Shown here: in pieces, positions 16,687 to 24,776 of the stretch | Layout of the letters: each line of letters starts with the position of its first letter | Numbering within the stretch: position 1 is the first letter of the stretch | Source: Duganella sp. Root1480D1 | Lineage (GTDB): Bacteria > Pseudomonadota > Gammaproteobacteria > Burkholderiales > Burkholderiaceae_D | Length of the DNA stretch: 64,000 nucleotides | Direction of reading: 5' to 3' | Assembly: GCF_001427305.1 (NCBI RefSeq) | Contig: NZ_LMFZ01000012.1 | Coordinates: 248,001 to 312,000, forward strand | Position numbers and translations under genes: made by a program | The notes under the pieces: generated by a model | Told to the model about the DNA's origin: nothing | The model's database searches: none | The model's input: the letters and a program-made list of their open reading frames with translations, nothing else

Positions 16687-16733
16687 TTTGCTCTTGATTA
16701 AGATGAGATTACGATCTTAGGCAGGAGCATCCC

Positions 16734-16847
16734 ATGTCCCACCATCCATTTGCCAGCAGCGCTGTGCTGCTCAGCCTGGTGGCCTCTGCAACCTGGCTGC
16801 TGTGCTCGGCGGACGTGCTGACGCACATCCCCCTGTTCTTCCACTGA
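16734..16847 (+). CDS. Possible 37-residue membrane peptide
   Basis: An ATG at 16734 is preceded by AGGAG at 16722-16726 and opens a 37-codon frame whose product has a hydrophobic core (SSAVLLSLVASATWLL) and ends HIPLFFH. The stop at 16845-16847 lies next to the stop of the convergent lipoprotein gene. Good spacing of the ribosome-binding site is the main argument. There is no homology evidence. Confidence 0.35.
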   Translation: MSHHPFASSAVLLSLVASATWLLCSADVLTHIPLFFH

Positions 16848-17192
16848 TTACCAGCGACGGCCGCCGCGGCCGTGGTAGTGACGGCTGGAGAACAGGAAAT
16901 CAAAGCCGATTGTCACCGGTGGATAAGCGTACACCGGGGCCGGCGCATAATAGGGCGCAGGCGCCACGTACACCGGCTGAGGCGCCACATACACCGGCTG
17001 CTGTTCGACATACACCGGCTCGCTCGAATAGGTCACCGGCGCACCGGAGCGCGCAGCGGTACCGCTCGGCACTGGCGTCACCGACACCGTCCGCCATTCG
17101 TATGGATTGCTGGAGGCATAGCGCACCGGCTGTTGGGTGGCGCAACCGGCCAGGCCCAAGGCCAGTACCGGCAAGATCATCAAGGTTTTCAT
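16848..17192 (-). CDS. Small Tyr/Pro-rich lipoprotein
   Basis: The 114-residue product begins with a lipoprotein signal MKTLMILPVLALGLAGC, where the lipobox LAGC gives a lipid-modified Cys17. The mature part contains short repeats of the type PVYVxPxPVYVAP and ends with a basic, Gly/Arg-rich tail. It is probably anchored to the outer membrane. Its function is unknown. ATG 17192 has AGGAG upstream and was chosen over a start eight codons earlier that would spoil the signal peptide. Confidence 0.8.
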   Translation of the reverse strand: MKTLMILPVLALGLAGCATQQPVRYASSNPYEWRTVSVTPVPSGTAARSGAPVTYSSEPVYVEQQPVYVAPQPVYVAPAPYYAPAPVYAYPPVTIGFDFLFSSRHYHGRGGRRW

Positions 17193-17272
17193 GGCATTCT
17201 CCTTCCCAGGATTCAACTATAGGGAAAAATCGGGCGCATGGCGCAGCTTTTACAAATGCTTACCCAGGCAAC

Positions 17273-17836
17273 TCAAATATACGGAATATCGCATTTGTCG
17301 ACCGGTTTTCCGTCCGCATCAACGCGCTGGGCGCATAGCTGGTAAGTGATCCCATAATCCATGTCGACACGGTACACCTTTCCGTAAGGCAGGGAAACCG
17401 TCTCCTGCAGCACGCGCTGGTAGCTCAGGGCCGGCACGTCCGCCGGCACCGCGATCGAGGTATGGAAGTTGCGGCGGCGGTCCTGCTGGCGGCGGTGCAC
17501 GTCGACATTCAGGCCCAGGTCGAGCGTGACGCCGCCCTGCTCATAGGTGTAGCGCGTGACGTTGCGCGAGGCGAGCAGCACGCCCCAGGCGCACGGCAAG
17601 GCGTCCGGGCAATGCTTGAGCTGGGCCAGCGGGAAGATTTCCTCGTTATTGTTTAATTCCTGGAGCTGCCAGACGGTCCGGGTGCCATCCTGCTTGCCGC
17701 TGGCCGCGTTCGGCCAGCTCATGGAATTAACGACCACCACATACTGCTTGTTGCGCGCCGGGTCATTCGGGTTACGCCACATGGCGCAACCGGATAGCAA
17801 AATGCCGGCTAGTGGAATGAGAAACAGAAATTTCAT
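17273..17836 (-). CDS. Putative lipoprotein of unknown function
   Basis: The product is 187 residues from MKFLFLIPLAGILLSGC, a clear type II signal peptide (lipobox LSGC). The mature protein has no domain I recognise and contains four or more Cys, which may form disulfides in the periplasm. It lies after a terminator that closes the upstream TonB-C-like gene, so it has its own promoter. An in-frame start 12 codons upstream is unlikely because it would put charged residues ahead of the signal. Confidence 0.75.
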   Translation of the reverse strand: MKFLFLIPLAGILLSGCAMWRNPNDPARNKQYVVVVNSMSWPNAASGKQDGTRTVWQLQELNNNEEIFPLAQLKHCPDALPCAWGVLLASRNVTRYTYEQGGVTLDLGLNVDVHRRQQDRRRNFHTSIAVPADVPALSYQRVLQETVSLPYGKVYRVDMDYGITYQLCAQRVDADGKPVDKCDIPYI

Positions 17837-17870
17837 ACGGGCTACCCAGACGTGATACCCGCAGATTAAC

Positions 17871-17899
17871 AAAAAACGGCCCGCGAGGGGCCGTTTTCT
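17871..17899 (-). terminator. Terminator after the TonB-C-like gene
   Basis: AAAACGGCCC (17873-17882) pairs with GGGCCGTTTT (17888-17897). On the minus strand it is followed by a T run (A run at 17871-17876). Confidence 0.85.
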
Positions 17900-17916
17900 T
17901 GTACAGGAACAGTGGA

Positions 17917-18252
17917 TCAGTCCAGTTTCCAGGCGTAGTCCACTTTGGTCCAGGTTTCGGCAGGTGCGCCGTCCTTGGTGCCAGGCTTGAACTTGCAGGC
18001 GCTCAGCGCCTTCATTGCCGCCTTGTCCAGGTTCTTGAAGCCTGACGACTTGTCCAGCTTGGAATCCTTGACGTCGCCGTTGGCGGCAACCAGGAAGGAC
18101 ATGCTCACGGTGCCCTGCTCTTCATTCATCAGGGACGCTTTTGGATACTCAGCCTTGCAATTCTTGGCATCGAACGACGCTGGTACTTCGGCCGCGAAGG
18201 CCGATGCCCCCATTGCGAGCGCTACAGCCATAACACTCAACTTGGTAATCAT
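17917..18252 (-). CDS. Periplasmic TonB-C-like small protein, copy 1
   Basis: The 111-residue product has a cleavable signal peptide (ALAMGASAFA before AEVP), so it should be free in the periplasm. The mature part (AEYPKASLMNEEQGTVSMSFLV then KSSGFKNLDKAAMKAL) has the shape of a TonB C-terminal domain but lacks the N-terminal anchor and Pro-rich linker of TonB. It is a close paralogue of the gene immediately upstream (18286-18618). TonB-C domains bind receptor TonB boxes or partner proteins. The role of stand-alone copies is unknown. Confidence 0.8.
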   Translation of the reverse strand: MITKLSVMAVALAMGASAFAAEVPASFDAKNCKAEYPKASLMNEEQGTVSMSFLVAANGDVKDSKLDKSSGFKNLDKAAMKALSACKFKPGTKDGAPAETWTKVDYAWKLD

Positions 18253-18285
18253 GATGTTCCCCTACTGAATGAGAAATGAAATGAA

Positions 18286-18618
18286 TTACAGGGACCAGAC
18301 GTAGTCGACCTTGGTCCAGGTCTGGGCTACAGCGCCGTCCTTGGTGCCTGGCTTGAATTTGCAAGCGCTGATGGCCTTGACTGCAGCCTTGTCCAGGTTT
18401 TTGAAGCCGCTGGATTTATCCACTTTGGAATCCATCACTTCGCCGGCAGCCGAGACCAGGAAGGACATGGTGACCTGGCCTTGTTCTTCGTTCAGCAGGG
18501 AAGCCTTCGGGTATTCAGCCTTGCAGTTCTTGGCGTCGAATACTGCCGGGGTTTCAGCCGCGAACGCGGAAACGGAAACGATGGATGCTGCGATAAAACC
18601 AATCAGACGCTTGTTCAT
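18286..18618 (-). CDS. Periplasmic TonB-C-like small protein, copy 2
   Basis: This is the upstream paralogue of 17917-18252. It has a signal peptide ending SVSAFA before AETP and a mature part with AEYPKASLLNEEQGQVTMSFLV and KSSGFKNLDKAAVKAI. The two mature proteins differ at a minority of positions, which indicates tandem duplication. I start at ATG 18618 (MNKRLIG). A TTG four codons earlier is in frame but adds nothing to the signal peptide. The gap of 33 bases to copy 1 suggests one transcript. Confidence 0.8.
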   Translation of the reverse strand: MNKRLIGFIAASIVSVSAFAAETPAVFDAKNCKAEYPKASLLNEEQGQVTMSFLVSAAGEVMDSKVDKSSGFKNLDKAAVKAISACKFKPGTKDGAVAQTWTKVDYVWSL

Positions 18619-18667
18619 TTCAAATCCCAATTAAATTTATAAAAAACTGCGGGTCTGTCCCCGATTA

Positions 18668-20398
18668 TTAAAATTCTTCCCATTCGTCGCTGCCGGCGGT
18701 AGCGGCGACCACTTTCTTAGGTGCCGGTGCTGCGGCCGGCTTGGCAGCAGCCGCGCGTTTCGCTGGTGCCTTCGGTACTACGGCAACAGCGGTCTGGGTG
18801 ACGGCCGGCTTGGCGGCGGTCAGCGCATATTCGGTTTCGGCGTCCAGCTTGAAGATCGACACCACGCGCGACAGCTCGCCAGCCTGGTCTTGCAGCGACT
18901 GCGCAGCGGCAGCAGCTTCTTCAACCAGCGCAGCGTTCTGCTGGGTCATGGCATCCATCTCGATGATGGACTGGTTCACCTGCTCGATGCCGGCACTCTG
19001 TTCCTGCGAGGCGCTGGCGATTTCGCTCATGATGTCGGTCACGCGGCGCACGGAAGCAACCACTTCATCCATGGTCACGCCAGCCTGGCCTACCAGTTTC
19101 GAACCGCGTTCCACTTTCTCGACGGAGTCGCCGATCAGGGACTTGATCTCCTTTGCAGCGCCAGCCGAACGCTGGGCCAGGTTACGCACTTCGGATGCCA
19201 CCACGGCGAAGCCGCGGCCCTGTTCACCGGCACGAGCTGCTTCAACTGCGGCGTTCAGTGCCAGGATGTTGGTCTGGAAGGCGATGCCGTCGATCACGCC
19301 GATGATGTCGACGATCTTGTTGGCGGAGGCATTGATCGAGCTCATGGTCTCAACTACTTGCGACACGACCTGGCCGCCCTTCAGCGCCACGTCGGAAGCC
19401 GATGCGGCGAGCTGGTTGGCTTCGCGGGCATTGTCGGCGTTCTGCTTCACGGTGGAGGTCAGTTCTTCCATGGCGGAAGCGGTCTTCTCCAGGTTCGAAG
19501 CCTGCATTTCGGTACGCGACGACAGGTCGATGTTACCGGCGGCGATTTCGCGCGAAGCGGTGCCGATGGTTTCGGTACCCTGGCGAACCTGGCCAACGAT
19601 GTCCACCAGGCTGTCACGCATTTCCTTGATTTCGACCAGCAGCGAATCCTTGTCGGTGGACGAGGTGTTGATGCTCACCGACAGGTCGCCGTTGGCGATA
19701 GCGCCGGCGATCGACGCAGTGTAGTCAGGCTCGCCGCCAAGTTGCTTCAGCAGGCCGCGGGTAATCACCCAGGCTGCGAAGATCGACACCACCATGGCGG
19801 CCAGGCCAGCCACGATCATGAACAGGCGCGCGGAGGAGAAGCCGTCGGCAGCTTCCACCTTCATTTCTTCGTTGATCTTGTCTTCCAGCGAAGCCAGTTG
19901 GCCCAGCGCTTCCATCCACTTCTTCTGCGCAGGCTTGATTTCTTTCAGGTAGATCTTGGTTGCGGCCAGCGCATCGTTGGCCAGCCACAGTTCGGACGCC
20001 TTTTTCACAGCCGGCAGCACCACGGATTCCTGCGCCTTCACTTGGGACAGCAGCGCTTTTTCTTCCGGGGTGGCGTCCTTGGAGTACAGGGTGCTCAACT
20101 TGGCGTCGGCATCCTGGTACTCCTTCAGTTCCTTGTTGATGCGCGCCAGTTCCGGCTCCATGTCGGACGGCTCGGACATCAGGGTCAGGATTTTCAGGTC
20201 GCTGACGTTTTCGACGTTGTTGCGCATGTCGATCACCAGGCGGGTAGCGACAGCATTCACGCTCACTACGTGATCCAGGCGGTCCTGAATCTGAGCCATG
20301 CGCCAGATGCCGACGATGGTGATAATGACGAGAAACGCCAGTACCAGTGCAAAACCGAGACCGAGACGGGCCCCTACTTTCATTTTACTCAAATTCAT
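18668..20398 (-). CDS. Methyl-accepting chemotaxis protein
   Basis: This 576-residue chemoreceptor has TM1 at about 11-31, a periplasmic four-helix-bundle sensor, TM2 at about 190-212, HAMP, and the cytoplasmic signalling hairpin. The hairpin tip reads GIAFQTNILALNAAVEAARAG. After an Ala/Pro/Lys-rich linker the protein ends DEWEEF, resembling the NWETF pentapeptide that docks CheR and CheB. It stands alone without che genes nearby, so it likely feeds a chemotaxis system encoded elsewhere. Its ligand cannot be read from the sequence. Confidence 0.96.
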   Translation of the reverse strand: MNLSKMKVGARLGLGFALVLAFLVIITIVGIWRMAQIQDRLDHVVSVNAVATRLVIDMRNNVENVSDLKILTLMSEPSDMEPELARINKELKEYQDADAKLSTLYSKDATPEEKALLSQVKAQESVVLPAVKKASELWLANDALAATKIYLKEIKPAQKKWMEALGQLASLEDKINEEMKVEAADGFSSARLFMIVAGLAAMVVSIFAAWVITRGLLKQLGGEPDYTASIAGAIANGDLSVSINTSSTDKDSLLVEIKEMRDSLVDIVGQVRQGTETIGTASREIAAGNIDLSSRTEMQASNLEKTASAMEELTSTVKQNADNAREANQLAASASDVALKGGQVVSQVVETMSSINASANKIVDIIGVIDGIAFQTNILALNAAVEAARAGEQGRGFAVVASEVRNLAQRSAGAAKEIKSLIGDSVEKVERGSKLVGQAGVTMDEVVASVRRVTDIMSEIASASQEQSAGIEQVNQSIIEMDAMTQQNAALVEEAAAAAQSLQDQAGELSRVVSIFKLDAETEYALTAAKPAVTQTAVAVVPKAPAKRAAAAKPAAAPAPKKVVAATAGSDEWEEF

Positions 20399-20734
20399 TT
20401 CGGCTCTTATTTAGAAAGATTTTCGATTGCCTGAAGGATGCTTTGACGAAATGTTAACCACATCCACTGACCCTTGCTGCTACGCAAGTATCGACAGTAG
20501 CAAACTATGACTGCGAATGCAAAGACCGCTATCGCCGCGGGATGAAACCTGTCGTATTTCATCCCAAAAACACGGTCGGAACCGTAAAGTGCAAGCGTGA
20601 ATCAGGGAAATTATAGATCCGAGGTTTCCACACGGCAAGCAAATTTTGCTTAAAGTGTGGGCAATTGAACTTTCTACGGAGAAATAGCTCAGCAGCAGCG
20701 CAGATCAGAAGTGAATGCGCAGGACTACCTGCGT
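20399..20734. other. Intergenic stretch with an inverted repeat
   Basis: No gene is seen between the chemoreceptor and dusA. One perfect inverted repeat is present: GGGATGAAA (20539-20547) and TTTCATCCC (20557-20565) around 9 bases. No T run follows on either strand in a terminator-like way, so an operator or RNA hairpin is as likely. I looked for a FliA-type promoter for the chemoreceptor and found none convincing. Confidence 0.5.
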
Positions 20735-21730
20735 TTACTTGGTTCGGCTGTAAGCCTCGAGCAAGATGCGTGGATCGCCGGCAGCCAGTTTTTTGGCGTC
20801 GGACAGGGTCTGGCGGAACTGGCGCGCGCCCTTCAAGCCTTGTGCCAGGCCTAGCATATGACGGGTGATGGTGTTGATTTTCAAGCCCTTGCCGCCCTCT
20901 TTCGCCAGCTGCTCTTCGATGTAAGGCATCATCGCCTCCAGCACCTGCTCGCGGCTGCGCGGCTCTCCGGGCGCGCCATAGTAGCGCTGATCGAAGGCGG
21001 CCATTAGGTAAGGGTTGTGGTAAGCCTCGCGGCCCAGCATGACGCCGTCCACATGCTGCAGGTGGGTGTCGATCTCTTCCAGGGTCTTGATGCCGCCGTT
21101 GATCAGGATCTCGAACTGCGGGAAGTCCTTTTTCAGCTGGTAGGCGTACTCGTACTTCAGCGGCGGGACTTCACGGTTCTCCTTCGGCGACAGGCCCTTC
21201 AGGATAGCGTTACGGGCATGCACCACGAAGGTGGTGCAACCGGCTTCGGCCACGGTGCCGACGAAATCGCGCACGAAATCGTAGCTTTCCTCATGGTCGA
21301 TGCCGATACGGTGCTTGACAGTGACTTCGATCTCGACCGCATCCTTCATCGCCTTCACGCAATCGCGCACCAGCTCCGGCTCGTTCATCAGGCAGGCGCC
21401 GAAAGCGCCCTTCTGCACCCGCGGCGACGGGCAACCGCAATTCAGGTTGATCTCATCATAGCCCCACTTCTCGCCCAGTTTGGCGGAAATGGCAAGATCC
21501 TTCGGATCGGAGCCGCCAAGCTGCAGCGCCACCGGATGTTCCTCGTCGTTGAAGCGCAAGTGGCGCTCCACATCGCCGTACACCAGCGCACCCGTGGTCA
21601 CCATCTCCGTGTACAGCCAGGTGTACTGCGAGATCAGGCGATGGAAATGGCGGCAATGGCGGTCGGTCCAATCCATCATCGGCGCCACGGACAGGCGGCG
21701 GGAAGGCTTGGGGACGATCGAGGTGGTCAT
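20735..21730 (-). CDS. dusA: tRNA-dihydrouridine(20/20a) synthase DusA
   Basis: DusA reduces uridines in the tRNA D-loop using FMN and NADPH. The 331-residue length is normal. Visible signatures are the N-terminal SVAPMMDWTDRHCR, the catalytic Cys at residue 100 in NLNCGCPSPRVQKGAFGACLM, VKHRIGID, and INGGIKTLEE plus GVMLGREAY of the FMN phosphate site. The DWTDRHCR and GAFGACLM forms mark the DusA branch rather than DusB or DusC. It is transcribed alone, with two palindromic repeats between it and the upstream gene. Confidence 0.95.
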   Translation of the reverse strand: MTTSIVPKPSRRLSVAPMMDWTDRHCRHFHRLISQYTWLYTEMVTTGALVYGDVERHLRFNDEEHPVALQLGGSDPKDLAISAKLGEKWGYDEINLNCGCPSPRVQKGAFGACLMNEPELVRDCVKAMKDAVEIEVTVKHRIGIDHEESYDFVRDFVGTVAEAGCTTFVVHARNAILKGLSPKENREVPPLKYEYAYQLKKDFPQFEILINGGIKTLEEIDTHLQHVDGVMLGREAYHNPYLMAAFDQRYYGAPGEPRSREQVLEAMMPYIEEQLAKEGGKGLKINTITRHMLGLAQGLKGARQFRQTLSDAKKLAAGDPRILLEAYSRTK

Positions 21731-21793
21731 AATGCAAAGGTCAACAAAAGGGGCTGCACATTATACAGGCACCCGCCAATCCGTGGGCTGAGC

Positions 21794-21833
21794 CCGTGTC
21801 ACACCTTGGGGTCACACCCCAAGTGTGACACGG
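21794..21833. repeat. Palindromic intergenic repeat, copy 1
   Basis: CCGTGTCACACCTTGGGGT is followed by CAC and the near-perfect complement ending TGTGACACGG. This is a 40-base hairpin-forming unit with one bulged base. It shares the GTGTCAC outer and GGGGT inner arms with copy 2. Confidence 0.85.
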
Positions 21834-21857
21834 CCTCTACCGTTATACGGTTGGGCC

Positions 21858-21895
21858 CGTGTCACCATTGGGGTGTGACCCCATGGTGTGACACG
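21858..21895. repeat. Palindromic intergenic repeat, copy 2
   Basis: CGTGTCACCATTGGGGT, then GTG, then ACCCCATGGTGTGACACG forms an imperfect hairpin of the same design as copy 1. It ends three bases before the stop of the DUF3141 gene and may act as its transcript end. Such GTGTCAC...GGGGT units are, as far as I recall, numerous between genes in this bacterial family. Confidence 0.85.
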
Positions 21896-21898
21896 AGG

Positions 21899-24043
21899 TC
21901 AGCCGTTGAACAGTTCTTCGACGCGGGACAGGCGGCGGGCCGCTTCCCCTGTCAGGGTGCCGGAGGCGGTCATGATCTGGCGGATGCCTTCCAGTGCGCG
22001 CTTGCGGTCGGCATCGCCCAAGAGCTTGGGCAGCGCAGCCATGGCGCGCTCTTCATCCAGTTGCAGGATCATGTTCTGCTCCTGCACCACTTCCTTGAAA
22101 CGCGCCAGCGATACGCGCTCCTTGGCCGGCAGCAGCGCGCGCAATTCGCGCAGGACGCCAAATGCACGCTCGTCGGCCACGCGCACTTCCGGGCTGCGGG
22201 CGATATACAGGATCGAGCGCACCACCGCCTCGCGCTCGCCGCCACTGGCCAGCCGCTTGGCCGCTTCGGTGCGGCGCGCCGCCACCACCGATTCGCGCGC
22301 TATATCGCGCCCGATGCGCCGGCGGATATTGGCTGAATCTGCGCGCAGGCCGACCAGTGTTTGCAACAAGGGCTGCCCATAGGCCGACAGGAAGAACTGC
22401 TCCACTGCCTGGTCACGCATCACCTGGTATTGGTCCAGCGCAGCCACAATCTGCTCCGATGCCGCCTCCTGCATCTTCAGGAAGAAGTTATCCGTCGCAA
22501 CCGGCTTGCGCTGCCCGCGCACCTGCTCGGCCAACGCGCTGATCCCATTCAGGAAGGGATTCATGTCTGAGAACAGTTCATAGCGCATGCGGTAGGGATG
22601 CATGCGCCGCATCCACTCCGCCGATTGCTCATTGGTGGCGGCCTGCACGAACGGGCTGACGAAGGTGCGATACAGCCCCTGGTTGATCTCCGACAGCCGC
22701 GCCACCGTGGCGAAGCGGCGCTCATCCTCATCGTCATTGCCGCCAAGGGCGCGCAGTTCGTTCAGGTCGCGCCGTTCGAAGCGCACCACGTAATTCCCGT
22801 CCGCCAGCTCGGGGCTGTGCACGCCCTCGCCTGCCTTGTCGATAAACACGGCTTCATACAGGCCAGGCGGCAGCACGTCGATCAGGTCCATCGAGCGGGT
22901 GAATTCGTCATGCTCCTTGTTGGCGACCGAGGCCGATACGAAGATGCCCAGGTGCCCGATCGATTCATGCAGCGTGTACACCACCGTTTGCCCGCCTGCC
23001 ACCAGCGCCGCATCGTCCTCGTACAAGTCCAGCAGCCAGCCCAGCGCCTGCTGCGGCGGCGTGATGTCGTCGCCCCAGGAGCAGAACACCACGATCGGCG
23101 AGCGGATATTGCGCAAGTCGATGCGGCGCCCGGCCGTGTCGTGGATGGTGCCGTTGCTCAGGCGATTGCCGACAAACAGGTTGTCGGTGATGAACTGGAT
23201 TTCCTCGGCGTTCAGCAGCACCGGATTACCCCACCAGCGCTCGAATTCGAGGAAGCGCTTTTCCTCGGTGTCGACGTTGGCATATACGTGGTAGCCCTTC
23301 TTCCAATAGGTGTTGGAAGGATTCATGTTCTCGAAGTTGCTGACCAGGTGGGCGCCGTCGAACTTGCCGTTGCCAAGGTCGCCCACCAGGGACGTCATCC
23401 ATGTGCCGCCAGTCAGGCCGCCCAGGTAGCGCAAGGGATTCTTGCCGCGCACGCCGGCCCAATACGACAGCGGCGCTCCGGCCAGCACCAGCGGGCCTGC
23501 CAGCTCCGGGTGCAGCGCGGCCGTCATCATGATCTGCCAGCCCGCCTGGCAATTGCCGATCAGCGCCGGCTTGCCTTCCGCCTGCGGGTGCAGGTAAGCC
23601 ACCTGCTCGATGAACTGCGCTTCCGCATGGCAGACATCTTCAATCGTCTGGCCTGGCACTGGCGCCGGCAGGAAGCCGATGAAGTAGCAGGGATTGCCGG
23701 CTTTCAGGACCACGCCGATTTCGCTGTCCTGCTTCATGCCGCCAATCCCCGGGCCATGGCCGGCGCGCGGGTCAACCACGATAAAAGGACGCTTGGTGTC
23801 GTCGATCACCACGCCCTCGGGCGGGATAATGCGCATCAGTGAATAATTCACCGGCCGCGAAAGCGTGCGGCCATCAATCACGGTCTCGAATTCGAAATTG
23901 AGCACATGGGGCGCGGTTTCGCGCTCACGCGCATTGCGCTCGGTGCCGCGGCGATACAGGACGTCCATGAACAGGATCGAGCGCTGCCAGGCGTCAGTCC
24001 AATATTCCACGGCCTGTGCGGCCAGGTTGCTAGGTTCGGCCAT
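21899..24043 (-). CDS. DUF3141 family alpha/beta hydrolase (PHA-synthase-like)
   Basis: The 714-residue soluble protein resembles poly(3-hydroxyalkanoate) synthases in its alpha/beta-hydrolase half. The nucleophile motif is GNCQAG with Cys165, as in PhaC (GxCxG) rather than GxSxG. Further landmarks are VVFCSWGDDITPP, carrying the acid, and HESIGHLGIF, carrying the His. The C-terminal half is helical and specific to the DUF3141 family. The substrate is not known. The protein may act in polyhydroxyalkanoate or acyl metabolism, but no pha genes are nearby. ATG 24043 has AGGAG upstream. Confidence 0.88.
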   Translation of the reverse strand: MAEPSNLAAQAVEYWTDAWQRSILFMDVLYRRGTERNARERETAPHVLNFEFETVIDGRTLSRPVNYSLMRIIPPEGVVIDDTKRPFIVVDPRAGHGPGIGGMKQDSEIGVVLKAGNPCYFIGFLPAPVPGQTIEDVCHAEAQFIEQVAYLHPQAEGKPALIGNCQAGWQIMMTAALHPELAGPLVLAGAPLSYWAGVRGKNPLRYLGGLTGGTWMTSLVGDLGNGKFDGAHLVSNFENMNPSNTYWKKGYHVYANVDTEEKRFLEFERWWGNPVLLNAEEIQFITDNLFVGNRLSNGTIHDTAGRRIDLRNIRSPIVVFCSWGDDITPPQQALGWLLDLYEDDAALVAGGQTVVYTLHESIGHLGIFVSASVANKEHDEFTRSMDLIDVLPPGLYEAVFIDKAGEGVHSPELADGNYVVRFERRDLNELRALGGNDDEDERRFATVARLSEINQGLYRTFVSPFVQAATNEQSAEWMRRMHPYRMRYELFSDMNPFLNGISALAEQVRGQRKPVATDNFFLKMQEAASEQIVAALDQYQVMRDQAVEQFFLSAYGQPLLQTLVGLRADSANIRRRIGRDIARESVVAARRTEAAKRLASGGEREAVVRSILYIARSPEVRVADERAFGVLRELRALLPAKERVSLARFKEVVQEQNMILQLDEERAMAALPKLLGDADRKRALEGIRQIMTASGTLTGEAARRLSRVEELFNG

Positions 24044-24109
24044 GCGGGTTCTCCTCGTCGATTCCGGCTTGGGACATACAGGTTACCACGCCCATGTGAC
24101 CGGTGTGAG

Positions 24110-24727
24110 TCACTCCAGCGGCGTCAATTCCACATGGCGCAATTCGTAAGGCGTGCCTTCCAGCTGGAAGCCGATCCGCCCTTCACGCGGCGTTGCGCCG
24201 GTCACCCGGTTTTGCGGGACGCCGTTCACCATCACCTCGATCACGCCATCGCGCGACACGATATCCGCACTATTCCACTCGCCCGCCGGCCGCTCGGAAC
24301 TGGCCGCCATGCGCGCCTTCACGGCAGGCTTGTCGCCGGTCAACGGCTCGGCAAACTTCGCTCCCGCCATCGGCAGCAAGTCACCCGCGTTGCCGGACTT
24401 GGTCTGCACCTGCACACTCAAAGGCCAGACACGGTCCATCGGCCCGTCGCTGATATTCAGCAGCACGCCCGCATTTCCCACCTTGGCCGGCCAGCGCCAC
24501 TCCACATGCAAGCGGTAGTTGCGGTAACTGGCAGTCGTGGCAAAAAAGCCCGAGGGCGAGCCGCTCACCGCTACCACACCGCCGGCATGCACGCCGATAG
24601 CGCTAGCAAGGTCCGCCGCAGGTTCCGTGCGCAGCTCCCAGCCACGCAAGTCGCTGAACATGTCGCCCGCCGCTGCACTGCCGGTTGCCGCGAACCATGC
24701 CGCGGTGAAGAGGATTTGCTTGATCAT
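24110..24727 (-). CDS. DUF1080 (3-keto-disaccharide hydrolase-like) secreted protein
   Basis: The 205-residue product begins with a signal peptide (MIKQILFTAAWFAATGSAAA). The mature part shows the concanavalin-like DUF1080 pattern: FFATTASYRNYRLHVEWRWP, GNAGVLLNIS and the ending EGRIGFQLEG followed by LRHVELTPL. Members act on or bind sugars in the periplasm; some are 3-keto-glycoside hydrolases. ATG 24727 with GGAGA was chosen over a TTG five codons earlier. It follows the terminator of typA and is probably monocistronic. Confidence 0.85.
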   Translation of the reverse strand: MIKQILFTAAWFAATGSAAAGDMFSDLRGWELRTEPAADLASAIGVHAGGVVAVSGSPSGFFATTASYRNYRLHVEWRWPAKVGNAGVLLNISDGPMDRVWPLSVQVQTKSGNAGDLLPMAGAKFAEPLTGDKPAVKARMAASSERPAGEWNSADIVSRDGVIEVMVNGVPQNRVTGATPREGRIGFQLEGTPYELRHVELTPLE

Positions 24728-24740
24728 CTGGTCTCCGAAC

Positions 24741-24767
24741 AAAAAAAAACCCGCCTCACGGCGGGTT
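24741..24767 (-). terminator. Terminator after typA
   Basis: AACCCGCC (24748-24755), loop TCAC, then GGCGGGTT (24760-24767). On the minus strand a long T run follows (A run 24741-24749). Confidence 0.9.
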
Positions 24768-24776
24768 CTTCATGCA

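Noticed and set aside
16848-17192. Repeated GTACACCGGC-type units as a regulatory repeat
   Set aside because: They are the codons of the PVYV repeats in the small lipoprotein.
20399-20734. A FliA (sigma-28) promoter for the chemoreceptor
   Set aside because: Only partial matches to TAAAGTTT and GCCGATAA with wrong spacing were seen.
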